Assembly: GCF_001746915.1 (NCBI RefSeq)
Contig: NZ_MJGC01000121.1
Location: forward strand, 100,634 to 164,633
Length of the DNA: 64,000 bases
Origin: Desertifilum tharense IPPAS B-1220
Lineage (GTDB): Bacteria; Cyanobacteriota; Cyanobacteriia; Cyanobacteriales; Desertifilaceae
Direction: 5' to 3'
Shown here: one piece after another, positions 44,719 to 53,693 of the stretch
Numbering within the stretch: position 1 is the first letter of the stretch
Layout: the number at the start of each line of letters is the position of its first letter
The notes under the pieces: generated by a model
What the model was told of the DNA's origin: nothing
Databases searched by the model: none
Seen by the model: the letters and a program-made list of their open reading frames with translations, nothing else
Program-made: the position numbers and the translations under genes

Positions 44719-45102
44719 TCAAAATTCCGTAGACCACCCCAAAATCTCCGCCACCTCTGCCCCAATCTCAAGGGGATTAAACGGTTTAGCAATCACCCCA
44801 GCAATCCCCATTGCCGCAAAGCGAGCGCGATCGCTCGGTAGCACCTTTGCCGTCAGCAAAATCACCGGAATCGCCTGCGTTACCGGATGCGCCTGAAGCT
44901 GCTCGTAGACGGCAAACCCATCCATATCCGGCATCGACACATCTAACAGAATGGCATCAATCGGGCAAGTTTGAGCCAATGCGATCGCCTCCTTCCCCGA
45001 ACCCGTTGCGATCGTTTTCCAGCCCACCAAATCTTCCAAACAAGCCTGCACCAGTTCTCGGAGGCGTTCTTCATCATCCACAATTAGCAATTGTTTGTTC
45101 AT
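44719..45102 (-). CDS. single-domain response regulator
   Basis: A 127-residue CheY-like receiver. Its ATG overlaps the TGA of the histidine kinase (ATGA), so it is translationally coupled to it and is its likely phosphorylation target. DDEE pocket, phosphoacceptor in ILLDVSMPDMDG and lysine in IAKPFNP are intact. Closely related to the following receiver gene. Confidence 0.92.
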   Translation of the reverse strand: MNKQLLIVDDEERLRELVQACLEDLVGWKTIATGSGKEAIALAQTCPIDAILLDVSMPDMDGFAVYEQLQAHPVTQAIPVILLTAKVLPSDRARFAAMGIAGVIAKPFNPLEIGAEVAEILGWSTEF

Positions 45103-47909
45103 CACCTGCACTCTCCTGGCGGTAATGGCAGAGTAAAGAAAAACGTACTCCCCTCTCCCGGACAACTTTCAGCCCAAATGCGCCCTTCATGTTGTTCAAC
45201 AATACTACGACAGATCGCCAAACCTAATCCAGTTCCCCCTTTCTGCCGAGAGTCCGAAGCATCCACCTGTTGAAAGCGGCCAAAAATCGTTTCTAACCGA
45301 TCGGCTGGAATTCCGCGCCCGCGATCTTGGACTTGAAACAGCACGCGATCCACCTGCGGCTGCACGCTCACCCTCACCATCGTATGGGGAGGGGAAAACT
45401 TAATCGCATTACTGAGCAGATTCATCAGCGTTTGAATAATGGCATCGGCGGCTGCCCAAACCTCAAGCTGCGTGGGTTGAACCATCAGCCCAATGTGTTG
45501 CTCGCGCGCGATCGCCTCTACCCCGGAAACCGCCTGTTGGATCAAATCCGCCGCCTTACAGGTCGTTTTATCCATCACGACCCGACCGGACTCCAAACGC
45601 TCCAAATCGAGGATATCATTGACCAAACGCACCAAGCGATCGCTATCAATGGCCGCAATCTCAATCATCCGCTTAAACTTATCGGGTCGATTATCGTAAA
45701 TTCCTGTCCTCAGCAGTCCCAAAGAAGCTCGAATCGCTGTGAGGGGCGTCCGCAGTTCGTGGCTGACAATCCCAATAAACTCATTCTTCATCTGCTCGAT
45801 CTTCTGGCGTTCGGTAATATCCTCCCCAATACTGATGGTGCCCACAATCTTTCCGACAGAATCGCACAATAGCGTATTGTTCCAGGCAATAAACCGCTCC
45901 TCCTTCGCCTTGGTCAGAATCGAGTTTTGATAGTAGGAATGGCGATTATCGGTCAAAATTTCTGTAAAAGTCCTTTGCATCAACTGGCGATGAGTCGAGG
46001 GAATGCATAGCTCAAACCAGCATTTGCCTAAAACCTCCGCCTGCTGGTACCCCGTCAACTTCAAGAAAAACGTATTGACATAATCAACTCGTCCCTCGCA
46101 ATCGAGTCCCACCACCACCAACTGGACGCGCTCGAGCAAATAGCGCCAGCGCCGTTCGGCTTCAGTCAGTTCGGCCGTCCGTTCGGCGACTCGCAACTCT
46201 AGTTGGGCGTTCAGTTGTTGCAAAGCAATTTCCGCCTGCTTGCGCGCCGTGATATCCGTCGCCAGACCCGCCACGCGATAGGCTTCTTGGCGATCGTTAT
46301 ACACAAAGAAAGTGCGCGTGTAAACCCACCGAATCGAACCATTGGGGCGGAGAATTCGGTATTCTTCTTGGAAAGGGCGATCGCCATTAATAAACCCTTG
46401 CATCGCCGTCGAAATCCGCTCGCGATCGTCGGCGTGAACGCTATCAATAAACGAAAACGGATTTTGATACAAACTCGCGCACGAACGCTGCCAAATCGTC
46501 TCGTAGGCGGGATTAATATACAAAACATCGCCGAAATCAACCGTATAGAGAAAAAATACCTCCTGAATTTGTTCGGCGAGTTGGCGAAACTTTTGTTCGC
46601 TTTCCCGCAAAGCCGCTTCCGTGGCGCGACGTTCCCGCAATTCGGTTTGCAATTGCTCTACCAAGGCTGCCTGTTGAATCGCGATACCGACTTGAGTGGC
46701 AAGTTGTTGTAACAGTTCAATCTCTGAAGGCTGCCATTCGCGCACTGACGAGCAGTGATGGGCAATTAATAGCCCCCAAAGTTCCTCACCTTGGAGGATA
46801 GGCACCACTAAATTGGCAACGACTTGGAAATTCAACAGTAACTCTAAGTGACACGGCGCAATTCCGGCGGTGCGAACATCTGATTTTGCCGTTACTAAGC
46901 CTTGGCGGAATAACTCAACATACTCATCTTTAAAACACGGATCGTAAATCTGAGTCGAAAGGATGGATAGCCAGCGATCGCCAACCGATTCCACCACCAC
47001 CGTACCGCTACCATTAGGGGCAAACTGAAAGATAATGACGCGATCGGTTTGCAGCAGTTGGCGCACATCTTCGACGGTGGTATTGAGAATTTCCTCTAAA
47101 TTCAGCGACTGGCGAATATGTTGACCGATCTCCATCACCGTGCGCTGGCGGTCAAACTGTTGATTGAGTAGGGCTTCTGTTTGTTTGCGATCGCTAATAC
47201 TAATCACCGTTCCGCTCATGCGGATGGGTTCTCCCGCTTCGTTATAAAAGGCGCGTCCTCGTCCCTCAATCCAGTGAATGCTACCATCGACCCACACCAC
47301 CCGAAACTCGTGCTGGTAGTGGCTGCGGGTTAAAATTGCCTGTTGAATGCTCTGATTAACTCCAGAGCGATCTTCTGGATGGATGCAAGCTTCTACCGTG
47401 GCATATTCACCATCAAAACAACCCGTCGGGATGCCAAATAACTGTTCGTGTTCTGGCGACCATTGAATTTTCCCGGTGACAATATCCCAGTCCCAAAGTC
47501 CCATTTGCACGGCTGATAGCACCATCCGCAGTTGTTCGGTATTGGTTTGCAGCAGTTGTTGATTGAGTTGCTCAATTTTTTGGCGGCTGTGTCGCAAATT
47601 GCCAATGAGCAGATTAATGGTGAGGGCAACCAGTAGAAAAATACTCAAGCGAATCAAGTCTTCTGGGCCCGTTAATATCAGTTGATTGACTGGAGGCAAA
47701 AACGCAGCTTGAATCATTAAAGCAGAAAGCACGACGGAGACGAGACCCGGTCGGATTCCTCCATACCAGGTACTAATGGCAACCGCAATATAGAATAGCG
47801 GGCTAACCAGGGGGGACAAAAGACCTTCTAACCACAAAGCCAGCAAGCAGGCGATCGCCGTAGACAATACCGCCACGCCATAGGATAAGATATGCCGATT
47901 CAACCTCAT
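45102..47909 (-). CDS. membrane histidine kinase with PAS and DXCF-type cyanobacteriochrome GAF domains
   Basis: A 935-residue sensor kinase. Order: KdpD/DUF4118-like four-helix membrane domain (about 10-105); PAS (130-245); GAF (265-415); PAS-PAC (435-560); PAS (585-700); HisKA with H717 in SHELRTP; HATPase with NAIKFS, DRGRGIP and GGTGLGL to the end. The GAF domain carries C353 in PCHLELL with LVVPIL, ELWGLLIAHHC, as in bilin-binding GAFs, and C325 in DPCF, the DXCF motif. The 28-residue spacing equals that in TePixJ. It is therefore probably a light sensor, likely blue/green or blue/teal. It overlaps its neighbours by ATGA on both sides. Confidence 0.93.
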   Translation of the reverse strand: MRLNRHILSYGVAVLSTAIACLLALWLEGLLSPLVSPLFYIAVAISTWYGGIRPGLVSVVLSALMIQAAFLPPVNQLILTGPEDLIRLSIFLLVALTINLLIGNLRHSRQKIEQLNQQLLQTNTEQLRMVLSAVQMGLWDWDIVTGKIQWSPEHEQLFGIPTGCFDGEYATVEACIHPEDRSGVNQSIQQAILTRSHYQHEFRVVWVDGSIHWIEGRGRAFYNEAGEPIRMSGTVISISDRKQTEALLNQQFDRQRTVMEIGQHIRQSLNLEEILNTTVEDVRQLLQTDRVIIFQFAPNGSGTVVVESVGDRWLSILSTQIYDPCFKDEYVELFRQGLVTAKSDVRTAGIAPCHLELLLNFQVVANLVVPILQGEELWGLLIAHHCSSVREWQPSEIELLQQLATQVGIAIQQAALVEQLQTELRERRATEAALRESEQKFRQLAEQIQEVFFLYTVDFGDVLYINPAYETIWQRSCASLYQNPFSFIDSVHADDRERISTAMQGFINGDRPFQEEYRILRPNGSIRWVYTRTFFVYNDRQEAYRVAGLATDITARKQAEIALQQLNAQLELRVAERTAELTEAERRWRYLLERVQLVVVGLDCEGRVDYVNTFFLKLTGYQQAEVLGKCWFELCIPSTHRQLMQRTFTEILTDNRHSYYQNSILTKAKEERFIAWNNTLLCDSVGKIVGTISIGEDITERQKIEQMKNEFIGIVSHELRTPLTAIRASLGLLRTGIYDNRPDKFKRMIEIAAIDSDRLVRLVNDILDLERLESGRVVMDKTTCKAADLIQQAVSGVEAIAREQHIGLMVQPTQLEVWAAADAIIQTLMNLLSNAIKFSPPHTMVRVSVQPQVDRVLFQVQDRGRGIPADRLETIFGRFQQVDASDSRQKGGTGLGLAICRSIVEQHEGRIWAESCPGEGSTFFFTLPLPPGECR

Positions 47910-49753
47910 TGTTTTCTCCTCCCTAGTGGCGTGAAGTTGTGAATGCGGCAGAGTACCCGCGTCACCAGTTCTGGACCGAGTACGGGTTTGGTGATAAAGT
48001 CATCAGCCCCCGCCGCGAAGGTTTGTTGCAAGGATTGGGCGTCGGTATGGGCGGTGACAACTAACAAGGGTAAATCTCCCCAATGGGCATCTTGACGAAC
48101 CACCTGACATAACTCTAAACCGCTAACGGCGGGCATTTCTAGATCTACAATCACGAGGTTTGGTTGAATTTCTTGAAGCACTTCCCAAAACCGTTCTTGT
48201 TCTTCCAGAATCGTGACTTCTAGTCCCCAAGGTGCGAGGATGGCTGCCAGTTCTGAGAGAATAGCGGAGTCATCATCAACAATTAACACTTTGCCTTCGG
48301 AGGTGGGGGGGGCTTCTAGGAAGCGATCGCTGCGGTTGGGAATGGCTTGGCGAATGGCGCGAAAAATTTGCTCAATGCTGGCGGGTTTGTGCAAGTATTG
48401 CTTTGCCCCCAGTCGGGAAACTGCTAGTCGATCGGCGAGGTTATCGCGTTGGGTAAAGACGATAACCGGAATTTGGGAGGCTCGATCTTGCAGTTCTTGC
48501 AACAGAGATAGACCATCTTCAGAGGTTTCGGCAAAACTCAGATCCAGGACAATGGCGTCGGGTATGGCTGAGGCAAGGTAGGATCGGGCGGCTTCTAAGT
48601 GAGCCGCAATTTGCATTTGGATGCCCCAGGCGGCGGCGTGGGTTTGCAACAGATGCGTGAGGGCGGTATCGTCGTCAATGGTGAGGACGCAGTGTCGCGA
48701 TCCGATCGGCTGCGGTTGAGGATCGAGGGGGATAGGGCGCTGTTGTAATTCCTGCTGGAGGGCGCTTACAAGTTGAGCAAAGCGAGCGATCTCTGTTGGG
48801 GTTAAAGGGCGATCGCTGAACAGCAGGTGTTCGACTTGTCGCGCGAGTTTGGAGCCTTCGGGATAGCCAAAGGAACCCATTGAGCCAGCAAGTTTATGGG
48901 CTTCGTGTTTAGCGCTTTCTTTTAATTGCGCGTTGCAGGTGCCGTTTGCAAGCGCCTGTTGTGCCTCTGCTAGCACGTTGACTTGGTGGACGAACGAGCG
49001 GCTAAATCGCTCTACAACGGCCTGAATCGCTTTAATTGGCTTTTTGGGAAGATTCGCGGTTGCTGGAGGGGCGGGTTTTAAGCGATAACCAATGCCATAA
49101 ACGGTTTCTAGGAGGTCTTCGGTTAATCCTCCGGCTTTGAGTTTCTTTCGCAGGTCTTTAATATGCGTGGTAATTGCTTTTTCGGTGGGGGCGTCATCAA
49201 ATCCCCACAGCCGATCGAGAATGACGCTGCGGCTAAAGATCCGATCGGGGTTCTGTAAGAATAATTCCAGCAGGTTGTACTCGGTGGCGGTGAGGGGAAT
49301 GGGCTGTTGGTTATAGGTGACTTTACCGGAAATAAAGTCTAAACGCAGATTTCCCCACGTTAGCGCTGAGGGCGGAAAGGAACGCGCCGGAATGCGAGAA
49401 CAGCGTAATAGTCCCTGAATTCTCGCGAGTAGGGCTTCTGGGTGATAGGGTTTGATGAGGTAGTCGTCGGCTCCGGCATTAAGTCCATCGATAATCTCTG
49501 CGTTGGTGTTGGGCGAGGTGAGAAGTAAAATTGGCTGCTCGTAACCTTGCGATCGCAGTTGCTGACATAGTTCGATCCCGTTGGGTTGAGCGATTGACTC
49601 GTCTACTAAAATCAGGGCGTATGACATTGCCCTAGATTGCTGGAGTGCGGTCTGTCCATCGCTCGATACGTCGAGGATATAGTTATGGGCAGCTAGTAGA
49701 TCGGCTAAGGCAGCATTGGTTGGGCCGCCCCTTTCCACCAGCAGAATTCTCAT
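47906..49753 (-). CDS. multi-receiver OmpR-type regulator with Hpt domain
   Basis: A 615-residue protein: REC1 (1-118), OmpR/PhoB winged helix (about 128-225; DRLWGFDDAPTEKAITTHIKDLRKKL), Hpt (about 240-330; H in EAHKLAGSMGSFGY), REC2 (about 355-470) and REC3 (about 487-610). REC1 keeps the phosphoacceptor in LILVDES and K in LIKPYH but has ER in place of the usual acidic pair. REC2 and REC3 have full pockets. The ATG at 49753 follows GGGAG with good spacing. Its stop overlaps the kinase start. It is probably the DNA-binding output of the adjacent light-sensing kinase by a phosphorelay. Confidence 0.92.
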   Translation of the reverse strand: MRILLVERGGPTNAALADLLAAHNYILDVSSDGQTALQQSRAMSYALILVDESIAQPNGIELCQQLRSQGYEQPILLLTSPNTNAEIIDGLNAGADDYLIKPYHPEALLARIQGLLRCSRIPARSFPPSALTWGNLRLDFISGKVTYNQQPIPLTATEYNLLELFLQNPDRIFSRSVILDRLWGFDDAPTEKAITTHIKDLRKKLKAGGLTEDLLETVYGIGYRLKPAPPATANLPKKPIKAIQAVVERFSRSFVHQVNVLAEAQQALANGTCNAQLKESAKHEAHKLAGSMGSFGYPEGSKLARQVEHLLFSDRPLTPTEIARFAQLVSALQQELQQRPIPLDPQPQPIGSRHCVLTIDDDTALTHLLQTHAAAWGIQMQIAAHLEAARSYLASAIPDAIVLDLSFAETSEDGLSLLQELQDRASQIPVIVFTQRDNLADRLAVSRLGAKQYLHKPASIEQIFRAIRQAIPNRSDRFLEAPPTSEGKVLIVDDDSAILSELAAILAPWGLEVTILEEQERFWEVLQEIQPNLVIVDLEMPAVSGLELCQVVRQDAHWGDLPLLVVTAHTDAQSLQQTFAAGADDFITKPVLGPELVTRVLCRIHNFTPLGRRKQ

Positions 49754-49874
49754 AAATGTTCTCCCTGGCAAGTCTGTTAATACCCTGCTTCTATAGCGTG
49801 AAGCGAGTGTTGAACGACCGCAAGAGTTCTAAGAAAGAGTTTGCAGTTGTTTATTAATTTTTGTAATAAAGCTG

Positions 49875-49902
49875 ACTTTTAATGTCTATATATCTATAAA
49901 GT
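49875..49902. promoter_or_regulatory. imperfect dyad in the divergent ho / regulator promoter
   Basis: ACTTT and AAAGT flank an AT-rich centre with TCTATATATCTATA. CTATAAAGT (49894-49902) is identical to the right half of the chlA palindrome at 43982-43990. It could be a shared operator, but AT-rich chance match is possible. Confidence 0.3.
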
Positions 49903-50028
49903 GATTAATCGTGAATAGTATTGAAATCAGAGGCTTTGTCCTGCACCCACCCAAAAGAGTTGGGGTGTAGATGCAGCCTTCTTGATTAAAATTCTGCAAA
50001 CTTTATTGTAGCAAACAGGGGATTTCCG

Positions 50029-50775
50029 ATGAGTTTCGATCTCGCAACACGCCTCCGGGAAGGAACCAAACAATCTCACACCCTCTCTGAAAATACCGCT
50101 TTTATGAAGTGCTTTCTCAAAGGGATTGTGGAGTGGGAACCCTTCCGCAAACTCACAGCGGACTTATATTTTGTTTATAGCGCGATGGAAGCCGAAATGC
50201 AGCGCCATCTCGATCATCCCGTGGTGGGTTTAATTTATTTTCCCGAACTCGAACGTCAAGAAAAGCTAGCCCAAGACTTAGCGTTTTACTACGGCGAAGA
50301 CTGGCGCGATCGCATTGTAGCCTCGCCAGAAGGACAAAACTACGTCAAGCGCCTTCAAGAGATTTCGCAAACCAACCCCGCCTTATTAGTCGCGCATTGC
50401 TACGTCCGTTATATGGGCGATCTGTCGGGGGGTCAAAGTTTAAGAAATATTGTGAGATCGGCGCTGAACTTACCCCCCGATCGCGGTACGGGGTTGCACG
50501 AATTTGACCAAATTGCCACCCCCGAAGCGCGACGTACCTTTAAAGCCAAGTATCGGGATGCGCTGAATTCACTCCCCATTGATGAAGCGATCGCCCAACA
50601 GATTGTAGACGAAGCCAACCTAGCCTTTCAACTCAACCGCAACGTCTTCCACGAACTCGAAGACGACGTAAAAGCCAGCATCGGCGATCGCATTTTCGAT
50701 CTCGTTACCCGCCAAGATCGCCCCGGAAGCACCGAAAGCCGTTCTGCAACCCCCGAATTAGCCGTAGCCGAGTAA
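50029..50775 (+). CDS. ho: heme oxygenase (biliverdin-forming)
   Basis: A 248-residue heme oxygenase, which opens heme to biliverdin IX-alpha with ferredoxin, the first step to phycocyanobilin. The proximal ligand H17 is in KQSHTLSEN, and the distal helix shows YMGDLSGGQ. The length is normal, with a short polar tail. It is followed 22 bases later by hemN and is divergent from the light-sensor cassette. Whether it is HO1 or the low-oxygen HO2 type cannot be decided here; the hemN link suggests HO2. Confidence 0.95.
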   Translation: MSFDLATRLREGTKQSHTLSENTAFMKCFLKGIVEWEPFRKLTADLYFVYSAMEAEMQRHLDHPVVGLIYFPELERQEKLAQDLAFYYGEDWRDRIVASPEGQNYVKRLQEISQTNPALLVAHCYVRYMGDLSGGQSLRNIVRSALNLPPDRGTGLHEFDQIATPEARRTFKAKYRDALNSLPIDEAIAQQIVDEANLAFQLNRNVFHELEDDVKASIGDRIFDLVTRQDRPGSTESRSATPELAVAE

Positions 50776-50797
50776 CCCAAAGATTTTAGAGGAGAAC

Positions 50798-52195
50798 ATG
50801 AAACTGTTATCTCAAGCCGTTGAATTTGATTTCAATTTACTTAGAAAATACGATCGTCCGGTTCCCCGCTATACCAGCTATCCTCCTGCAACGGAACTGA
50901 GAGAAGAGTTTGCTGAAATTGACTTTAAAGCAGCGATCGCCGTCGGGAATTATAAAAAAACCCCCCTGTCGCTGTACTGTCATATTCCCTTTTGCGAAAC
51001 CGCCTGCTACTTCTGCGGCTGTAACACGATCATTACCCAACGCAAAGCCTTAGCCGAACCTTATCTAGAGTATCTTCAGCGCGATATTCGCCAAATGGCA
51101 TCCTATATCGATCGCGATCGCCACGTCGATCAACTCCACTGGGGAGGCGGAACCCCCAACTACCTCTCGGCGCAACAGGTTGAAACCCTTTGGGAAACCC
51201 TAAATCAGCATTTTACCTTTGCCCCCGATGCCGAAATTTCCATTGAAGTTAACCCCCGATTTTTAGAACGCGACTATCTGTTTCACCTGCGCGATTTAGG
51301 CTTTAATCGGATTAGTTTTGGTATCCAAGATTTTGACCCCAGAGTTCAAGCCGCCGTGAATCGCATTCAACCCGAAGAAATGCTCTTTGAAGCAATGGGT
51401 TGGATACGCGAAGCCGGATTTGAAAGCGTCAACGTCGATTTAATTTACGGCTTGCCCTATCAAAGTCTAGAAACCTTTAAAAACACGATTCACAAAACCC
51501 TAAAACTAGAACCCGATCGGATTGCTGTCTTTAACTTTGCCTACGTTCCTTGGTTAAAACCCATTCAGCGTAAAATTCCCCAAGACGCCCTTCCCGCCGG
51601 TCAAGAAAAACTCGATATTCTGCAAATGACCATTGCAGAACTCACCGATAACGGGTATGTGTTTATTGGGATGGATCACTTCGCCAAACCGAATGACGAA
51701 TTGGCGATCGCGCAACGGGAAGGCAACTTGCACCGCAACTTTCAGGGTTACACCACCAAGCCCGAATCCGAACTATTTGGATTTGGCATGACTTCCATTA
51801 GTATGTTGCATGATGTTTATGTCCAAAATCATAAACGCTTAAAATCCTACTACCAAGCCATCGACAAGGGCGAATTACCCATTGAACGCGGCGTTGCTCT
51901 CAGCCGAGAAGATATTATTCGTCGCAGTATTATTATGGAACTGATGTGTCAGTTTCAGCTTTGCCAAAACGATATCGAAGAAAAATATCATCTCAGCTTT
52001 GACTTAGACTTTGAAGGCTATTTTGCTCAAGAAAAATACGATTTGCGTCTCCTAGAAGCCGATGGACTATTGCACGTCTATCCTCACCGAATAGAAGTCA
52101 CTCCCATTGGACGCTTGTTAATCAGAAATATTGCCTCAGTTTTCGATACTTACCTGAGACATCACCAATTGGATCGCTTCTCCAAAGCCGTCTAA
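50798..52195 (+). CDS. hemN: oxygen-independent coproporphyrinogen III oxidase
   Basis: A 465-residue radical SAM enzyme that decarboxylates coproporphyrinogen III without O2. The cluster motif CETACYFCGCN (CxxxCxxC) is preceded by the HIPFCE start, and GGGTPNYLS follows for SAM binding. Full HemN C-terminal domain is present. With ho upstream and chlA across the cassette, it forms the micro-oxic tetrapyrrole set. Ribosome-binding site AGAGGAG lies just upstream. Confidence 0.96.
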   Translation: MKLLSQAVEFDFNLLRKYDRPVPRYTSYPPATELREEFAEIDFKAAIAVGNYKKTPLSLYCHIPFCETACYFCGCNTIITQRKALAEPYLEYLQRDIRQMASYIDRDRHVDQLHWGGGTPNYLSAQQVETLWETLNQHFTFAPDAEISIEVNPRFLERDYLFHLRDLGFNRISFGIQDFDPRVQAAVNRIQPEEMLFEAMGWIREAGFESVNVDLIYGLPYQSLETFKNTIHKTLKLEPDRIAVFNFAYVPWLKPIQRKIPQDALPAGQEKLDILQMTIAELTDNGYVFIGMDHFAKPNDELAIAQREGNLHRNFQGYTTKPESELFGFGMTSISMLHDVYVQNHKRLKSYYQAIDKGELPIERGVALSREDIIRRSIIMELMCQFQLCQNDIEEKYHLSFDLDFEGYFAQEKYDLRLLEADGLLHVYPHRIEVTPIGRLLIRNIASVFDTYLRHHQLDRFSKAV

Positions 52196-52358
52196 ATCGT
52201 TTCAACCCACCCGCGCGATCGCTTCTGTCGTCGCACTGCTCGGATCGATTCGAGGAGTACGCTTGGGGAAGCGATCGCAACGTGCTGAGTAACTGAGTCG
52301 TTAAATTACCAAACTCAGCTAATATTGCGATGGATACCACTGTCCTCATCTTCTGATT

Positions 52359-53189
52359 ATGCGGCGAGATTCCATCTTTTACCAATTGTTCCAACAATCG
52401 CCACAACTCCTGTTTGATCTACTGGAAAATCCTCCAGCTAATGCCCCAAGCTATCGGTTTGACTCAGTTGCAGTGAAAGAACCCAAGTTTGAAATCGATG
52501 GGGTATTTCTCCCGCCTGAATCCGAAACACCTGGAGTCGTCTACTTCTGTGAAGTTCAGTTTCAAAAGGATGAACAACTGTATGAGCGGTTGTTTGGAGA
52601 ACTATTTCTCTATTTTTATCGCAACCGCAACCGCTTCGATGATTGGCAAGCTGTAGTCATCTACCCCTCGCGCTCAGTTGAGCAAACTCAAACTCATCCC
52701 TATCGGGCTTTGTTGACAAGCGAACAGATGCACAGAGTCTATTTGGATGAATTGGGCGAAATCGCTCAACTACCGCTAGGGGTTGCTTTAATGGTCTTAA
52801 CCACGCTTCAGGAAGAACGAGCCGTAGTGGAAGCTCGAAATTTACTAGCGCGATCGCAACAGGAGCTACCCCCACAACCCAGTCGTGCCATCATAGAGAT
52901 GCTAACCACGATTATGGTTTACAAGTTTGCCCAGTTGAGCCGAGCGGAGGTAGAAGCCATGTTAGGAATCCGGTTACAGGAAACGCGGGTATATCAAGAA
53001 GCGAAAGAAGATGAAGCAAAATTGCTGATTCTGCGCCAATTGACTCGACGAGTGGGAGAAGTGCCAGAAGCAGCCAAAGAACAAATTAATAGTTTATCTC
53101 TTACCCAACTAGAAGCCTTAGCCGAGGCGTTGTTAGATTTCTCCAATTTATCCGATTTAGAGATATGGTTGGCGGAGCAGAACCCGTAA
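52359..53189 (+). CDS. Rpn-family (DUF2887) PD-(D/E)xK nuclease-like protein
   Basis: A 276-residue protein of the recombination-promoting nuclease/putative transposase group. It starts MRRDSIFYQLFQQSPQLLFDLL, has FEIDGVFLPP and VYFCEVQFQKD as the D and ExQ/K elements, and ends with helices. Many copies occur in cyanobacteria; they do not carry out transposition themselves. A role in recombination or defence is only inferred. No flanking inverted repeats are evident. Confidence 0.88.
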   Translation: MRRDSIFYQLFQQSPQLLFDLLENPPANAPSYRFDSVAVKEPKFEIDGVFLPPESETPGVVYFCEVQFQKDEQLYERLFGELFLYFYRNRNRFDDWQAVVIYPSRSVEQTQTHPYRALLTSEQMHRVYLDELGEIAQLPLGVALMVLTTLQEERAVVEARNLLARSQQELPPQPSRAIIEMLTTIMVYKFAQLSRAEVEAMLGIRLQETRVYQEAKEDEAKLLILRQLTRRVGEVPEAAKEQINSLSLTQLEALAEALLDFSNLSDLEIWLAEQNP

Positions 53190-53426
53190 GAAAAATACAG
53201 GTTTCCAGCTTTCACTCTCGGTAGCGCTAAAGTGCGATCGTCACCCTAGAGTATAAACTCCAGGGATGCTCTGCACGAGGTCGCTAAATTTTGCCTGGTT
53301 TTTAACTCAGCACGCTGCTGTGCAGAAGCTAGCGCCACAGCACTTTGCTATAATTGCTTCTCTTGGTAGAGTTTGAAATTGCTATTTCCGACACATTTAA
53401 AGGGAGAAGCTCCAAGAGGTCAAATC

Positions 53427-53651
53427 ATGGATTTTAGATATAAATGGAAACGCGGACGCACCCCAACGCCTGATGAAGCAATGCGCGATAGTGCATTACT
53501 CGATGAAAGCCAGTTTGATAGCAAGCAAGATTGGGAAATGGCCGAACAAGACGCCCGCCGACATCTCGGCTTACCCTTGCAAACCGTGGATGAAAAACGG
53601 TCTGTGCTACCCAAGGCAGTACCCGATAAGGCAGATATGACAAAGCCCTAA
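53427..53651 (+). CDS. small charged hypothetical protein
   Basis: A 74-residue soluble protein. The ATG at 53427 follows AGAGG; the frame before is less plausible. It is rich in Asp, Glu, Arg and Lys (KWKRGRTPTPDEAMRDSALL, DWEMAEQDARRHLG) and probably helical. No family is recognised. It precedes the NAGPA-like gene by 42 bases. Confidence 0.55.
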   Translation: MDFRYKWKRGRTPTPDEAMRDSALLDESQFDSKQDWEMAEQDARRHLGLPLQTVDEKRSVLPKAVPDKADMTKP

Positions 53652-53693
53652 AATACTAGGGAGGTAAACAACGCAGAACCAGGGGAAAAATAG

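Noticed and set aside
52359..53189. Transposase of an insertion sequence
   Set aside because: Rpn/DUF2887 proteins are labelled putative transposases, but the fold is a nuclease and no terminal inverted repeats or target duplications are seen here.
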